A stretch of 64,000 nt of DNA from the NCBI RefSeq assembly GCF_000472705.1, contig NZ_KI421455.1:62001-126000 (forward strand). The letters are read 5' to 3'. Below are positions 15,978 through 23,676 of the stretch, in pieces. A model generated the notes under the pieces. That model saw only the letters and a program-made list of their open reading frames with translations, did no database searches and was not told the origin of the DNA. Made by a program: the position numbers and the translations under genes. Positions within the stretch are counted from its first letter, which is position 1; each line of letters begins with the position of its first letter. Source of the DNA: Mesorhizobium erdmanii USDA 3471 (GTDB lineage: Bacteria; Pseudomonadota; Alphaproteobacteria; Rhizobiales; Rhizobiaceae).

Positions 15978-17506
15978 GCGGCAGCCTCCTGGCGCTCGAC
16001 GCCCGCCATCAGCAGGCCAAGCTCGCCTTCGGTTGCCTCCGGGCCGCGCTCGCCGACGATGCGGCCGGCAAACATCACCAGGATGCGGTCGGAGAGGGAA
16101 CGGATCTCGTCGAGCTCGACCGAAACCACCAGCACCGCCTTGCCCTGGTCGCGCATGGCGATGAGGCGCTTGTGGATGAATTCGATGGCGCCGACATCGA
16201 CGCCGCGCGTCGGCTGGCCGACGATCAGCACGCCTGGATCCTGTTCGATCTCCCGCGCCAGTACGATCTTCTGCTGGTTGCCGCCGGAGAAGTTGGCGGT
16301 CTTCAGGCGCGGATTGCCGGGACGGATATCGTATTTCTCGATCTTGTCCCTGGCGTCGGCCATGATGGCATCGACGTTGAGGAACGGCCCCCTGAGGTAA
16401 CGCGGGTCGTCATGATAGCCGAGAATGGAATTCTCGTTCTCCTCGAAGGCCAGCACCAGCCCGACATGATGGCGGTCCTCCGGCACGTGGGCCAGCCCAC
16501 GGTCGCGCAATTCGCCGGGATCGGCGGCCCCGGTCAGGTCGATCGGCTTGCCGTCCAGCATGACCGAGCCGGAAACGGCGCGCCTGATGCCGGAAATCGC
16601 TTCGAGCAGTTCGGATTGTCCGTTACCGGCGACCCCGGCAATGCCGACGATCTCGCCGCCGCGCACGTCGAAGGAGATGTCGTCGACCATGGTGACGCCG
16701 CGCGAATCCTTCACCGTCAGGTTCTTGACCGCGAGCTTGACGGCACCGGCTTCGGCTTCGCCCTTCTCGACCCTCAACAGGACGCGGCGTCCGACCATCA
16801 GTTCGGCCAGTTCCTCGACGGTGGTTTTCCTCGTCTCCCTGGTCGCCACCATCGTGCCCTGGCGCATGACCGAGACGGTATCGGTGATGGCCATGATCTC
16901 ACGCAGCTTATGGGTGATCAGCACCACGGTCTTGCCCTGGTCCTTCAACTGCTTGAGGATGCGGAAGAGGTGGTCGGCCTCGGCCGGCGTCAGCACGCCC
17001 GTCGGCTCGTCGAGGATCAGGATCTCGGCGCCGCGATAGAGCGCCTTGAGAATTTCGACACGCTGCTGCAGGCCGACCGGCAGTTCCTCGATGATGGCGT
17101 CGGGATCGACATCGAGCCCGTATTCGCGCTCCAGACGCTCCAGCTCGGAGCGAGCCTTGGCAATACTGCGCTTCAACAGCGCATCGCTTTCCGCGCCGAG
17201 GATGATGTTTTCCAGCACGGAGAAATTGTCGACCAGCATGAAATGCTGGTGCACCATGCCGATGCCGAGCGCGATGGCATCGTTGGGCGTCTTGATCGAC
17301 GCCGGGTTGCCGCCGACGCGGATCTCGCCGCTGTCGGCCTGGTAGAAGCCATAGAGGATCGACATCAGCGTCGATTTGCCGGCGCCGTTTTCGCCGACGA
17401 TGCCGTGGATGGTGCCGCGCGCGATCTCCAGATTGATGTCGCGGTTGGCGCGCACGGCGCCAAAACTCTTGTTGATGCCGATCAGTTCGATTGCGGCTTG
17501 CGCCAT
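15974..17506 (-). CDS. Nucleoside ABC transporter ATP-binding protein (two ATPase domains)
   Basis: This 510-residue protein has two fused ABC ATPase domains, as in NupA/YufO and sugar importers. Domain 1 has Walker A GENGAGKSTLMSILYG, the degenerate signature LPVGLQQRVEILKALYR and Walker B ILILDEPTGVLTPAEAD. Domain 2 has GVAGNGQSELLEAISG, ANFSGGNQQKIVLAREIEQD and VLIVGQPTRGVDVGAIEF, with the usual loss of catalytic residues in the second site. The start is at 17506. It leads the minus-strand run permease, permease, cdd, purine phosphorylase, deoA. The binding-protein gene is not adjacent but lies past slyX and another gene. Confidence 0.94.
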   Translation of the reverse strand: MAQAAIELIGINKSFGAVRANRDINLEIARGTIHGIVGENGAGKSTLMSILYGFYQADSGEIRVGGNPASIKTPNDAIALGIGMVHQHFMLVDNFSVLENIILGAESDALLKRSIAKARSELERLEREYGLDVDPDAIIEELPVGLQQRVEILKALYRGAEILILDEPTGVLTPAEADHLFRILKQLKDQGKTVVLITHKLREIMAITDTVSVMRQGTMVATRETRKTTVEELAELMVGRRVLLRVEKGEAEAGAVKLAVKNLTVKDSRGVTMVDDISFDVRGGEIVGIAGVAGNGQSELLEAISGIRRAVSGSVMLDGKPIDLTGAADPGELRDRGLAHVPEDRHHVGLVLAFEENENSILGYHDDPRYLRGPFLNVDAIMADARDKIEKYDIRPGNPRLKTANFSGGNQQKIVLAREIEQDPGVLIVGQPTRGVDVGAIEFIHKRLIAMRDQGKAVLVVSVELDEIRSLSDRILVMFAGRIVGERGPEATEGELGLLMAGVERQEAAA

Positions 17507-17738
17507 GCAGCCAGTCCCACTCTTATTTTTTTATCGCTTGGTCAAAATGCCTAGCATGACGCTCCGCCCATGCCAATTGGCCTGAGCGGCATTGAGCAGC
17601 ATCCACTCTCGGCAAATCCCGGTGCGCTTGTCAATTTCCAACGTGTCCGCCCGCGTCATATTCGCTAATATGACGAAGTCGAAATTTGGCACCACGACGC
17701 AAGACTTTGTGGTGCAACATCTGGGGTTGCGAATGACC

Positions 17739-17942
17739 ATGCCCGCCGACCGGCTGACGACGTTGGAAATCCGCGCCGCCGAGCAGGAAAAGACCATCGA
17801 GGAACTGTCGGGGCAGATCGCCGAGCAGTGGAAAGTGGTCGAACGCATGCAACGCAAGCTCGATGCGCTGACCGACCGCTTCCTTGCGCTGGAAGAACAG
17901 GCAGCACCCGACGTGCCCGTAACCAAGCCGCCGCACTGGTGA
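17739..17942 (+). CDS. slyX: SlyX family coiled-coil protein
   Basis: A 67-residue protein from the ATG at 17739; an ATG at 17733 would add two residues. It is almost all heptad repeat (RLTTLEIRAAEQEKTIEELS, then GQIAEQWKVVERMQRKLDAL) and ends in the SlyX-type tail PPHW. SlyX proteins are short cytoplasmic coiled coils of unknown function. The gene faces away from the ATPase gene and is followed 19 bases later by an anti-sigma-like gene on the same strand, so both interrupt the nucleoside transporter locus. Confidence 0.82.
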   Translation: MPADRLTTLEIRAAEQEKTIEELSGQIAEQWKVVERMQRKLDALTDRFLALEEQAAPDVPVTKPPHW

Positions 17943-17961
17943 AGAAGGGGAGGCGCAAGCC

Positions 17962-18360
17962 ATGGCAAGTGAAAGCGACCGCATCGCAAGGGCCGGCGAC
18001 TATGTGCTCGGCCTGATGAACGACGCGGAGCGCGAGCGGGCCGAGCGCGATCTCGAGATCGACCCTGCCTTCCACGATGCCGTGGTGCGGCTTGCCGAAC
18101 GCATGCATGTCTTCGACCGTGTCGAAAAACCCGCCTTGCCCGCCAATCATTGGGCGCTGGTTACGCAACGCCTCGCCGAATTGCCGCAGATGCGCAGCGT
18201 TGGACTCGGCAACGAGGCCGGACCGCGCCCGGTGATCCGAAGCCTGTCCCGGTCACCGTACGGCGTTGGCGTGCATTCGCTCGGCGGCCGGCGCGGATTT
18301 GTCGTCGCCATCGTGCTGATCGCGGTCTTCGCGCTGGGCTATCTCGTCGGCAAATTATAG
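17962..18360 (+). CDS. Anti-sigma factor-like membrane protein, no sigma partner nearby
   Basis: This 132-residue protein starts with a helical region like the N-terminus of RskA/ChrR-type anti-sigma factors (RIARAGDYVLGLMNDAERER, then AERDLEIDPAFHDAV), has a middle linker, and ends with one membrane helix (GFVVAIVLIAVFALGYLVGK). No HxxxCxxC zinc motif is seen. Full RskA proteins are longer and carry a periplasmic domain; here only six or so residues follow the helix, so any signal would have to be sensed otherwise. No sigma factor gene lies in the window. The role as an anti-sigma factor is therefore only a possibility. The ATG at 17962 follows GGGGAGGCG, a good ribosome site. Confidence 0.65.
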   Translation: MASESDRIARAGDYVLGLMNDAERERAERDLEIDPAFHDAVVRLAERMHVFDRVEKPALPANHWALVTQRLAELPQMRSVGLGNEAGPRPVIRSLSRSPYGVGVHSLGGRRGFVVAIVLIAVFALGYLVGKL

Positions 18361-18370
18361 GCCAATGCAA

Positions 18371-18396
18371 AACCGCCGGACTTGCGCCCGGCGGTT
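18371..18396 (-). terminator. Rho-independent terminator of the BMP binding-protein gene
   Basis: Nine-base arms AACCGCCGG and CCGGCGGTT surround an eight-base loop. Read on the minus strand the stem is followed by TTGCATTGG with a short T run, 29 bases after the stop of the binding-protein gene. It may also end the plus-strand anti-sigma-like gene. Confidence 0.6.
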
Positions 18397-18424
18397 GCAG
18401 ATCGTGGCTGTATCGCGCTGCCGA

Positions 18425-19414
18425 TCAATAGGGGCAGGCGTTGTCAGCCGTGTAGTCGTGCACCTGGATCGTGCCGGCGATGATGTCGGCCTTGGCCTTT
18501 TCGACGGCGGCTTTCATCTCGGGGGTGACCAGCGCCTTGTTGTTGTCGTCCATGGCGTAGTCTACGCCGCCCTCCTTGAGGCCGAGGTTTTGCAGGCCGC
18601 CCTTGAAGGTGCCGTTCTTGCCATCCATGAAGGCGTTGTAGACGGCAACGTCGACACGCTTCATCATCGAGGTCAGCACCTTGCCGGGCTGCAGGCCGTT
18701 CTGGTTGGAATCGACGCCGATGCCGAGCTTGCCGGCATCCGCCGCCGCCTGCAGCACGCCGACGCCGGTGCCGCCGGCGGCCGCATAGACCACGTCGGAG
18801 CCCTGGTCGATCTGCGTCTTGGCGATCTCGCCGCCCTTGGCCGGGTCGTTCCAGGCAGCCGGCGTGTCGCCGGTCATGTTCTGGATGACGTCGGTCGCGC
18901 CGGCCGACTTGGCGCCGCCGACATAGCCGCATTCGAACTTGCGGATCAGCGGGATGTCCATGCCACCGATGAAGGAGACCTTCTTCGACTTCGATGCCAT
19001 CGCCGCCATGATGCCGACGAGATAGGAGCCTTCGTTCTCCTTGAACACCAGCGAGCGGACATTGGGCATATCGACGGCGTCGTCGATGATGGCGAAGTTG
19101 AGGTCGGGATAATCTTTCGCGACGGCTTTCAGTGCATCTTCCCAGGCAAAGCCCGCCATGACGATCGGGTTGCGGCCGTCCTCGGCGAAGCGGCGCAGCG
19201 CCTGCTCGCGCTGCGAGGCGTTGGAGACCTCGAACTCGACATAGGGCGTGCCGGTCTCGGTCTTGAACTTCTCGGCGCCATGGAAGGCAGCCTCGTTGAA
19301 GGATTTGTCGAACTTGCCGCCCAGATCATAGAGGATGGCCGGCTGGACATCCGCGGCCAAAGCCGGAAGAACCATTGCGGTTGCGGCCAGGAGGCCGAGA
19401 ACGATACGTTTCAT
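18425..19414 (-). CDS. BMP family (BmpA-type) nucleoside ABC transporter substrate-binding protein
   Basis: This 329-residue exported protein has a signal peptide (MKRIVLGLLAATAMVLPALA, then AD) and the BMP fold used for nucleoside capture in the periplasm. Family segments include YDLGGKFDKSFNEAAFHGAE, the ligand loop VDMPNVRSLVFKENEGSYLV, KVSFIGGMDIPLIRKFECGY and DVVYAAAGGTGVGVLQAAAD. The ATG at 19414 is chosen because it opens the signal peptide. The gene runs in the same direction as the transporter core but is separated from it by slyX and an anti-sigma-like gene on the other strand, so it must have its own promoter, which fits the higher expression that binding proteins need. Confidence 0.92.
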   Translation of the reverse strand: MKRIVLGLLAATAMVLPALAADVQPAILYDLGGKFDKSFNEAAFHGAEKFKTETGTPYVEFEVSNASQREQALRRFAEDGRNPIVMAGFAWEDALKAVAKDYPDLNFAIIDDAVDMPNVRSLVFKENEGSYLVGIMAAMASKSKKVSFIGGMDIPLIRKFECGYVGGAKSAGATDVIQNMTGDTPAAWNDPAKGGEIAKTQIDQGSDVVYAAAGGTGVGVLQAAADAGKLGIGVDSNQNGLQPGKVLTSMMKRVDVAVYNAFMDGKNGTFKGGLQNLGLKEGGVDYAMDDNNKALVTPEMKAAVEKAKADIIAGTIQVHDYTADNACPY

Positions 19415-19777
19415 GTGATCCACACCCTGTCGGTTATTTTTTCCGTTACGCCCCGCCTGCCAGCCCGGTTCTGCGGCAGGCATGCGACGTCAGCCAGGAG
19501 TGTATTCCCCTCCCGCTCGCGGGCAATCTGGCACGGCCCGAAACAAAATTCACGCGGAATTTTGACCTTTTGGAAAAGCGTGCCACGGGCAAGCCGCGCC
19601 GCAATGCGATCCTTGCACGCCACAAGGGTTCATCGTTTCCACGGAAACGCCGAACCGCTCTAACTTTTTGATTTGACGCAATTCCCGCGGCGAAGGCGCC
19701 ATGCGCTTTCCCCGGAAAACCGTTTCACACTTCCTGGAATTGCTCTTCCCGGAATCGCTCTGGCTGGAATTGCTCTG
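19415..19777. other. Intergenic region upstream of the BMP gene
   Basis: The 367 bases between the BMP gene start and the msrA stop hold no credible gene. The left part must contain the promoter of the binding-protein gene. The right part is a palindromic repeat element (19678-19773). I see no riboswitch-like structure I can defend. Confidence 0.4.
19678..19773. repeat. Compound intergenic palindromic element with three GGAAT(T/C)GCTCT units
   Basis: The element opens with GCAATTCCCGCGG and contains the same core as 11086-11129 (GGAAAACCGTTTCACACTT then CCTGGAATTGCT). Two further GGAATCGCTCT and GGAATTGCTCT units follow, making it longer than the other copies. It ends eight bases before the msrA stop codon. 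Confidence 0.7.
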
Positions 19778-19781
19778 GCCG

Positions 19782-20444
19782 TCAGGTGATGGCCGCCGGC
19801 ATGGTGCAGGCGATGCCCGTGCCCTTGAGGTTGCAATAACCGTTAGGGTTCTTCGCCAGATATTGCTGGTGCCCGGCCTCGGCGAAGTAGAAGGCGGGTG
19901 CCGGCGCGATCTCGGTGGTGATCCTGCCGTGGCCGGCACCGCGCAGCATGGCGTCATAGGCATCGCGCGAGGCGACCGCCGCCCGGTGTTGCGCATCGCC
20001 CGATGTATAGATCGCGGAGCGGTAGGTGGTGCCGACGTCGTTGCCCTGGCGCATGCCTTGCGTCGGGTCGTGGCTTTCCCAGAACAGCCGCAGAAGGTCG
20101 CCATAGGAGACGATCCTGGGGTCGAAAACGACCAGCACCACTTCTGCATGGCCGGTGAGGCCGGTACAGGTTTCCTGATAGGTCGGGTTGGGCGTGATGC
20201 CGCCGGCATAGCCGACGGCCGTCACCCAGACGCCTTCGATCCGCCAGAACAGGCGCTCCGCGCCCCAGAAGCAGCCGAGCCCGAACATCGCCGTCTCCAG
20301 CTCCTCGGGGTAAGGCCCTTTGAGCGGCCGTTTCGAAACGAAATGCCTGGGCGCGGTTGCGATGGCCTTGGCACGGCCCGGCAGCGCCTCGGATGGCTTG
20401 GGCGGATTGAGCTTTTTGTTCAGAATGTCGCTGAGAAAGAACAT
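19782..20444 (-). CDS. msrA: Peptide methionine-S-sulfoxide reductase MsrA
   Basis: MsrA reduces methionine-S-sulfoxide in proteins and free methionine, using a catalytic cysteine and thioredoxin. The protein has 220 residues from the ATG at 20444. The active site is FGLGCFWGAERLFWRIEGVW, the GCFWG motif with the nucleophilic Cys. Other family parts are VGYAGGITPNPTYQETCTGL, HAEVVLVVFDP and GTTYRSAIYT. The tail NPNGYCNLKGTGIACTMP carries two cysteines that may recycle the enzyme. A long open frame continues upstream, but it overlaps the next gene and lacks family sequence. The end is next to a palindromic repeat. Confidence 0.94.
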   Translation of the reverse strand: MFFLSDILNKKLNPPKPSEALPGRAKAIATAPRHFVSKRPLKGPYPEELETAMFGLGCFWGAERLFWRIEGVWVTAVGYAGGITPNPTYQETCTGLTGHAEVVLVVFDPRIVSYGDLLRLFWESHDPTQGMRQGNDVGTTYRSAIYTSGDAQHRAAVASRDAYDAMLRGAGHGRITTEIAPAPAFYFAEAGHQQYLAKNPNGYCNLKGTGIACTMPAAIT

Positions 20445-20482
20445 CGGCGGCCTTCCTTTCCGGGCAGGATCGCGAGAATGGA

Positions 20483-20806
20483 TCAGTTGGCGGCGAATTG
20501 GCCTGTGCGCCGCTGGCGCCTGTAGCCGATGGCGTAGAGCAGGAAGGCCAGCACCGCGAACACGGCGAAGCCCGGCTGGTTGAGTACCCAGGCGATGGCG
20601 CCATCCCACAGCAGCGGGCTGGCCTTGGCACGGACGAAGGTTTCGAAAGCCGCCCGCGTGTCGGGCGAGACGGCCAGCCAGCTGGCGTTGAGCGGGGTCA
20701 GCACCAGCGTCGAAGCCGCCACCGTACGCGTCGTGTCGAGCACCGCCATGATGACGGAAACCGATAGCGCGACCATGGCCGCAAGGCGAAAAACGAAGCG
20801 AAACAT
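20483..20806 (-). CDS. Small two-helix membrane protein of unknown function
   Basis: A 107-residue protein read from the ATG at 20806. It has a hydrophobic N-terminal helix (FRLAAMVALSVSVIMAVLDT) and a second helix near the C-terminus (GFAVFAVLAFLLYAIGYRRQ) that ends in a basic RRQRRTG tail. Between them is a ~50-residue loop, TPLNASWLAVSPDTRAAFET, probably periplasmic. Proteins of this layout are found next to msrA in several Rhizobiales, but I do not recognise a named family. It starts upstream of msrA on the same strand, 38 bases apart, and may be co-transcribed with it. Confidence 0.65.
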   Translation of the reverse strand: MFRFVFRLAAMVALSVSVIMAVLDTTRTVAASTLVLTPLNASWLAVSPDTRAAFETFVRAKASPLLWDGAIAWVLNQPGFAVFAVLAFLLYAIGYRRQRRTGQFAAN

Positions 20807-20933
20807 CAAGCTCTCCCCCGGCCGATCCTGGAAGCGTTCCCAAGGATCTCCGGCACCTGTCCCGAAACGAGAAATAGAGTGCGCATGGCTTGCCCGCAAC
20901 CGCGATACGCGAATTTGAAGGCCGGCACTTCCT

Positions 20934-21653
20934 CTATGTCACCGGCTCGCGCCCGCGCCGATGCACGAGCCAGACAGCCAGAATGCCACCGCCAATGGCG
21001 CCGACCACCAACCCGCCCAGACCGAAGAAGGCGGCGAAATAGCCGCAGCCACCCTCGAAGCAGCTTACCTGGGCGACATCGGCGATCACCGAACCGGCGA
21101 GGAAACCGCCCACGGCACCGACGACGGCGCCGAGGATGATGCCGAGCAAGGCGGCGAGAATGGAAAAGCCGACAGGCGGCGCCTCGGTTCGCGGCCTGGC
21201 GTAGACGGTCTCGGCGCCGGAACCGCGGCGCAGCAGGTAGATGCAAAGCAGGCCGATGCCGATCTCGATGGCGGCAATGCCGACGCCCCTGGCGGAGAAT
21301 ACGAAATCCGGCACGGCAAGCACATAGACTTGCCTTGCCAGCACCCAAACGATGAAGGCGATCTGCCAGATGGTGAAATGGCGGGGGAAACGCCCCGAGC
21401 GGCCAAAGGCGAGGCCGAGCAAATAAAGCCCCCACAGGATGGTGACGACATTGGCGACGAGCCCGCCAAGGAGGAAATAGAAGATCTTGTCCGGCAGGCT
21501 GGAATTGCCGACCAGCCACCATGCCGACGCCAGGCCATAGACCGACCAGGCCATGACGAAGATGAGCCAGCCGACCGGGACGTAAAAAAGATCGCCACCC
21601 GGACGGCCTGCTGGCGCCTGCCCACTGCCTGGTTGTTCGCTGCCGGATGCCAT
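20934..21653 (-). CDS. Polytopic membrane protein of unknown function
   Basis: A 239-residue protein from the ATG at 21653, with about six membrane helices: VPVGWLIFVMAWSVYGLASA, IFYFLLGGLVANVVTILWGL, FTIWQIAFIVWVLARQVYVL, GIAAIEIGIGLLCIYLLRRG, then two glycine-rich helices (FSILAALLGIILGAVVGAVG and FFGLGGLVVGAIGGGILAVW). A short loop with two cysteines (VSCFEGGCGYF) lies between the last two and could form a disulphide. The open frame reaches 21845, but the extra part is charged and low in hydrophobicity, so I left it out. No domain is recognised. Confidence 0.62.
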   Translation of the reverse strand: MASGSEQPGSGQAPAGRPGGDLFYVPVGWLIFVMAWSVYGLASAWWLVGNSSLPDKIFYFLLGGLVANVVTILWGLYLLGLAFGRSGRFPRHFTIWQIAFIVWVLARQVYVLAVPDFVFSARGVGIAAIEIGIGLLCIYLLRRGSGAETVYARPRTEAPPVGFSILAALLGIILGAVVGAVGGFLAGSVIADVAQVSCFEGGCGYFAAFFGLGGLVVGAIGGGILAVWLVHRRGREPVT

Positions 21654-22026
21654 ATCAGGACGATGCCCCCGCAAAGCCTCGGCCTCACTCGACAGGCGGC
21701 TGGCCGCGAAGTCAAGCACGGCGGGCCTCGCGGCCTTGCCTGTGCACATCATTCGGGGTCTGCACCCCGGAAACAGGTAAGGCGGCGGTCTCGCGAAACG
21801 CCTTGTGGCCGGCAAAGCGAATAGACTGTGCTTATGGCTTGGCATTCGGCGCGGGATCGACTAGATGAGCCCCGCGCCTGTTGCTTTGACGGCTCAGGTG
21901 CGACGGGAAGGTGTCTGCTGGTTGGCGGCACCCACGGCGCGGAAATCGCGTGCCGGCCTCCCTGAAGGGACTGCATTGTCCCCAACCCGCGCGGCGCAAC
22001 CGGCCATCGCGAAAAAATGCAAGGAC
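21654..22026. other. Intergenic region between a membrane protein gene and tRNA-Ser
   Basis: About 370 bases without a convincing gene. It should hold the promoter of the minus-strand membrane protein and that of tRNA-Ser. No repeat or strong stem-loop is evident. Confidence 0.4.
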
Positions 22027-22116
22027 GGAGAGGTGGCCGAGTGGTTGAAGGCGCACGCCTGGAAAGTGTGTTTACGGGAGACCGTAACGCGGGTTCGAAT
22101 CCCGCTCTCTCCGCCA
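22027..22116 (+). tRNA. tRNA-Ser (anticodon GGA)
   Basis: The 90 bases fold as a class II tRNA with a long variable arm. The acceptor stem pairs GGAGAGG with TCTCTCC, the discriminator is G and the CCA is encoded. The anticodon stem CACGC/GTGTG encloses CTGGAAA with anticodon GGA, which reads UCC and UCU serine codons. The variable arm TTACGGGAGACCGTAA forms a stem and the T arm is GCGGGTTCGAATCCCGC. Confidence 0.96.
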
Positions 22117-22131
22117 GCCCTGCCTAGATCA

Positions 22132-22472
22132 TTGAAATATATTGTGTCCCCACGTCTCGACTTTGCGCGGCGGCACTGGCAGCCTTGGAGCAATCTAACG
22201 CCTGGCCGGTTGATCCGCGATTAGGTTCAGCGAGCCCGTTTGGCAAAGCGAGTAAGCCAGCCATCTAGCCTCGTTGCCGGCCGAGTTGGTTCGATGGCCG
22301 TCCTGTCTCCGGCTGCTGAAAATTTGATGTAGTTCCACGAGCCGTCGGCGCGAATAGCAGGAACAGAGCATCCATCCGGAACCTCTCGCCGCTCCCGCGC
22401 GTTTCCCGGCGTCCCGTTCGTGGACCGGCCCGGATATCTCTCCTGGCGCTGCGACAATCAGGAGCCCGCTTC
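22132..22472. other. Gene-poor region after tRNA-Ser
   Basis: The 340 bases between tRNA-Ser and the DUF982 gene carry no gene I can support. A minus-strand open frame exists (22227-22457, TTG start), but it has no ribosome site and no family resemblance. The sequence TTGAAATATATTGTG just after the tRNA is AT-rich for this genome. The right end (CAATCAGGAGCCCG) holds the ribosome site of the next gene. Confidence 0.4.
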
Positions 22473-22775
22473 ATGCACGACAAGCTGTTTCATTCACCGG
22501 TCGCACTGACCGTCGGCCTCGGCTTCAAGCGCGAGATTGCCTCGCTGGCCGAAATGCACGATTTCCTGACCAATTGGACGACCTCGCGCCGTGGCCCGCT
22601 GCATCGTCATGCCGTGGAGGCGTGTGACCTTGCGCTGGAAGGCTGCATCACCAGGGACGAGGCGCGCCATGCGCTCGTCGAATTCGCGAAGGCCGCCGGC
22701 ATTCTCTGGCCCGAGATCGAGCCGGTCATCGTGGCCCGCGCCGTCGCGCGCGGGTATGGCGGCTACGCCGCTTGA
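22473..22775 (+). CDS. DUF982 family protein
   Basis: A 100-residue protein of the DUF982 family, which is found almost only in Rhizobiales, often in many copies. Typical parts are FHSPVALTVGLGFKREIASL, AEMHDFLTNWTTSRRGP and HRHAVEACDLALEGCITRDE with the family's basic and cysteine-containing core. The function is unknown. The start ATG at 22473 follows AGGAGC at 22461-22466. A strong rho-independent terminator follows 43 bases after the stop, so it is likely a single-gene transcript. Confidence 0.82.
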   Translation: MHDKLFHSPVALTVGLGFKREIASLAEMHDFLTNWTTSRRGPLHRHAVEACDLALEGCITRDEARHALVEFAKAAGILWPEIEPVIVARAVARGYGGYAA

Positions 22776-22818
22776 CCGTCGGCATCTGTCATCCCGGTGG
22801 CCAGTGGTGCCACCACCC

Positions 22819-22853
22819 AAAGCCCGGCTTGGCCCTCCCGAGCCGGGCTTTTT
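22819..22853 (+). terminator. Rho-independent terminator of the DUF982 gene
   Basis: AAAGCCCGGCT and AGCCGGGCTTT form an 11-bp stem with an 11-base loop, followed by TTTCG. This is the cleanest terminator in the window. Confidence 0.85.
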
Positions 22854-22874
22854 CGTTGCTGTGCTCGAGATAAT

Positions 22875-23072
22875 TCACCGTTTTGGAGATGCGTGCCGGC
22901 GGTTCGGCTTGGGGTTCACCGAGCTGGGTTCGTCCGCTGCTTGTGCCGCAAGGCGCAGTGCTTTCAGCCGCGCCGTCTTTTCCTCGCGAGCCGCCCGCTC
23001 CGCGGCAATCACGATTTCCGATTCGCGCTTGGCGCGCTCGTCACGCTGTGTGTCGACTTTTGCGCGGTTCAT
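22875..23072 (-). CDS. Small charged rhizobial protein of unknown function
   Basis: A 65-residue, highly charged helical protein: MNRAKVDTQRDERAKRESEI, then VIAAERAAREEKTARLKALR. It ends in a Pro/Lys/Arg tail (NPKPNRRHASPKR). Proteins with this helix are common in Rhizobiales and are sometimes labelled transcriptional regulators, without firm evidence. An open frame continues upstream to 23201, but GAAGGAGTAGCG at 23077-23087 on the minus strand is a good ribosome site for the ATG at 23072. It is convergent with the DUF982 gene. Confidence 0.68.
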   Translation of the reverse strand: MNRAKVDTQRDERAKRESEIVIAAERAAREEKTARLKALRLAAQAADEPSSVNPKPNRRHASPKR

Positions 23073-23219
23073 GATCGCTACTCCTTCCGCGAGGCAGGCG
23101 GTTTCGGAACATCCGCTGCCTCCATCATCTTCCGGTCGCCCATGCTGCAGCGTTGCAGCGGGGACGGCGATTACAAATGATGGTCGCGGGACTTTTGTCA
23201 TCGATGCGGGGGAGGGTTG

Positions 23220-23456
23220 TCAGCCGCACCATCCCGAAGAGACGACGAGCGACGCCTCGAAGATCTGGCGTCCGTCCTCGTCACGTACCTTGACGGTGAT
23301 AGCGGTGTGGTCGTTTTCCATGATCTCGTCGCGGACGATGTCGGGCAGAATGCGGATCGCTTCGCGCCGCATGCGCTCGGGCGTTTCGAAGACCTGGCCT
23401 TCATTATCCACCGTCAGACCGTCGCCATTATAGAGGTCAAGATAATATCGAGGCAT
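23220..23456 (-). CDS. DUF6894 family small protein
   Basis: A 78-residue protein starting MPRYYLDLYNGDGLTVDNEG. This opening (PRYyfdlxnG...D.eG) is typical of the DUF6894 group of small Rhizobiales proteins; DEIMENDHTAITVKVRDEDG completes the core, and the C-terminus is FEASLVVSSGWCG. The function is unknown. The ATG at 23456 is chosen over an upstream start at 23498 because the family begins there. It lies in a group of small accessory genes downstream of tRNA-Ser. Confidence 0.75.
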   Translation of the reverse strand: MPRYYLDLYNGDGLTVDNEGQVFETPERMRREAIRILPDIVRDEIMENDHTAITVKVRDEDGRQIFEASLVVSSGWCG

Positions 23457-23676
23457 GACGGGCTGGACCTCAGGCTGGCGAAATAGCGAGATATTCAACC
23501 GACAATTCGCGGGCTGGGCAGTTGTTCCACCAACGGTGGCATTTGCCGTGGAACAAGCGGGTGCAACAAATGTTAATGCCTATCAGCGGCCAAAGGCCTA
23601 GTGCATCCGGAGCCGCCTTGCTTCCGACAGAAACACTTGGCGATCGGCTTCTGAAGCCCTTTCGCCGGAGATTGCG

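Noticed and set aside
17531..17989. Minus-strand frame opposite slyX
   Set aside because: SlyX on the plus strand is a recognised family with proper heptads; the opposite frame has none.
22027..22116. tRNA-Ser as the site of an integrated element
   Set aside because: No integrase gene and no second copy of the tRNA 3' end were found in the window.
22227..22457. Minus-strand open frame of 76 codons after tRNA-Ser
   Set aside because: It starts with TTG, has no ribosome site, no recognisable family sequence, and overlaps another frame of equal quality.
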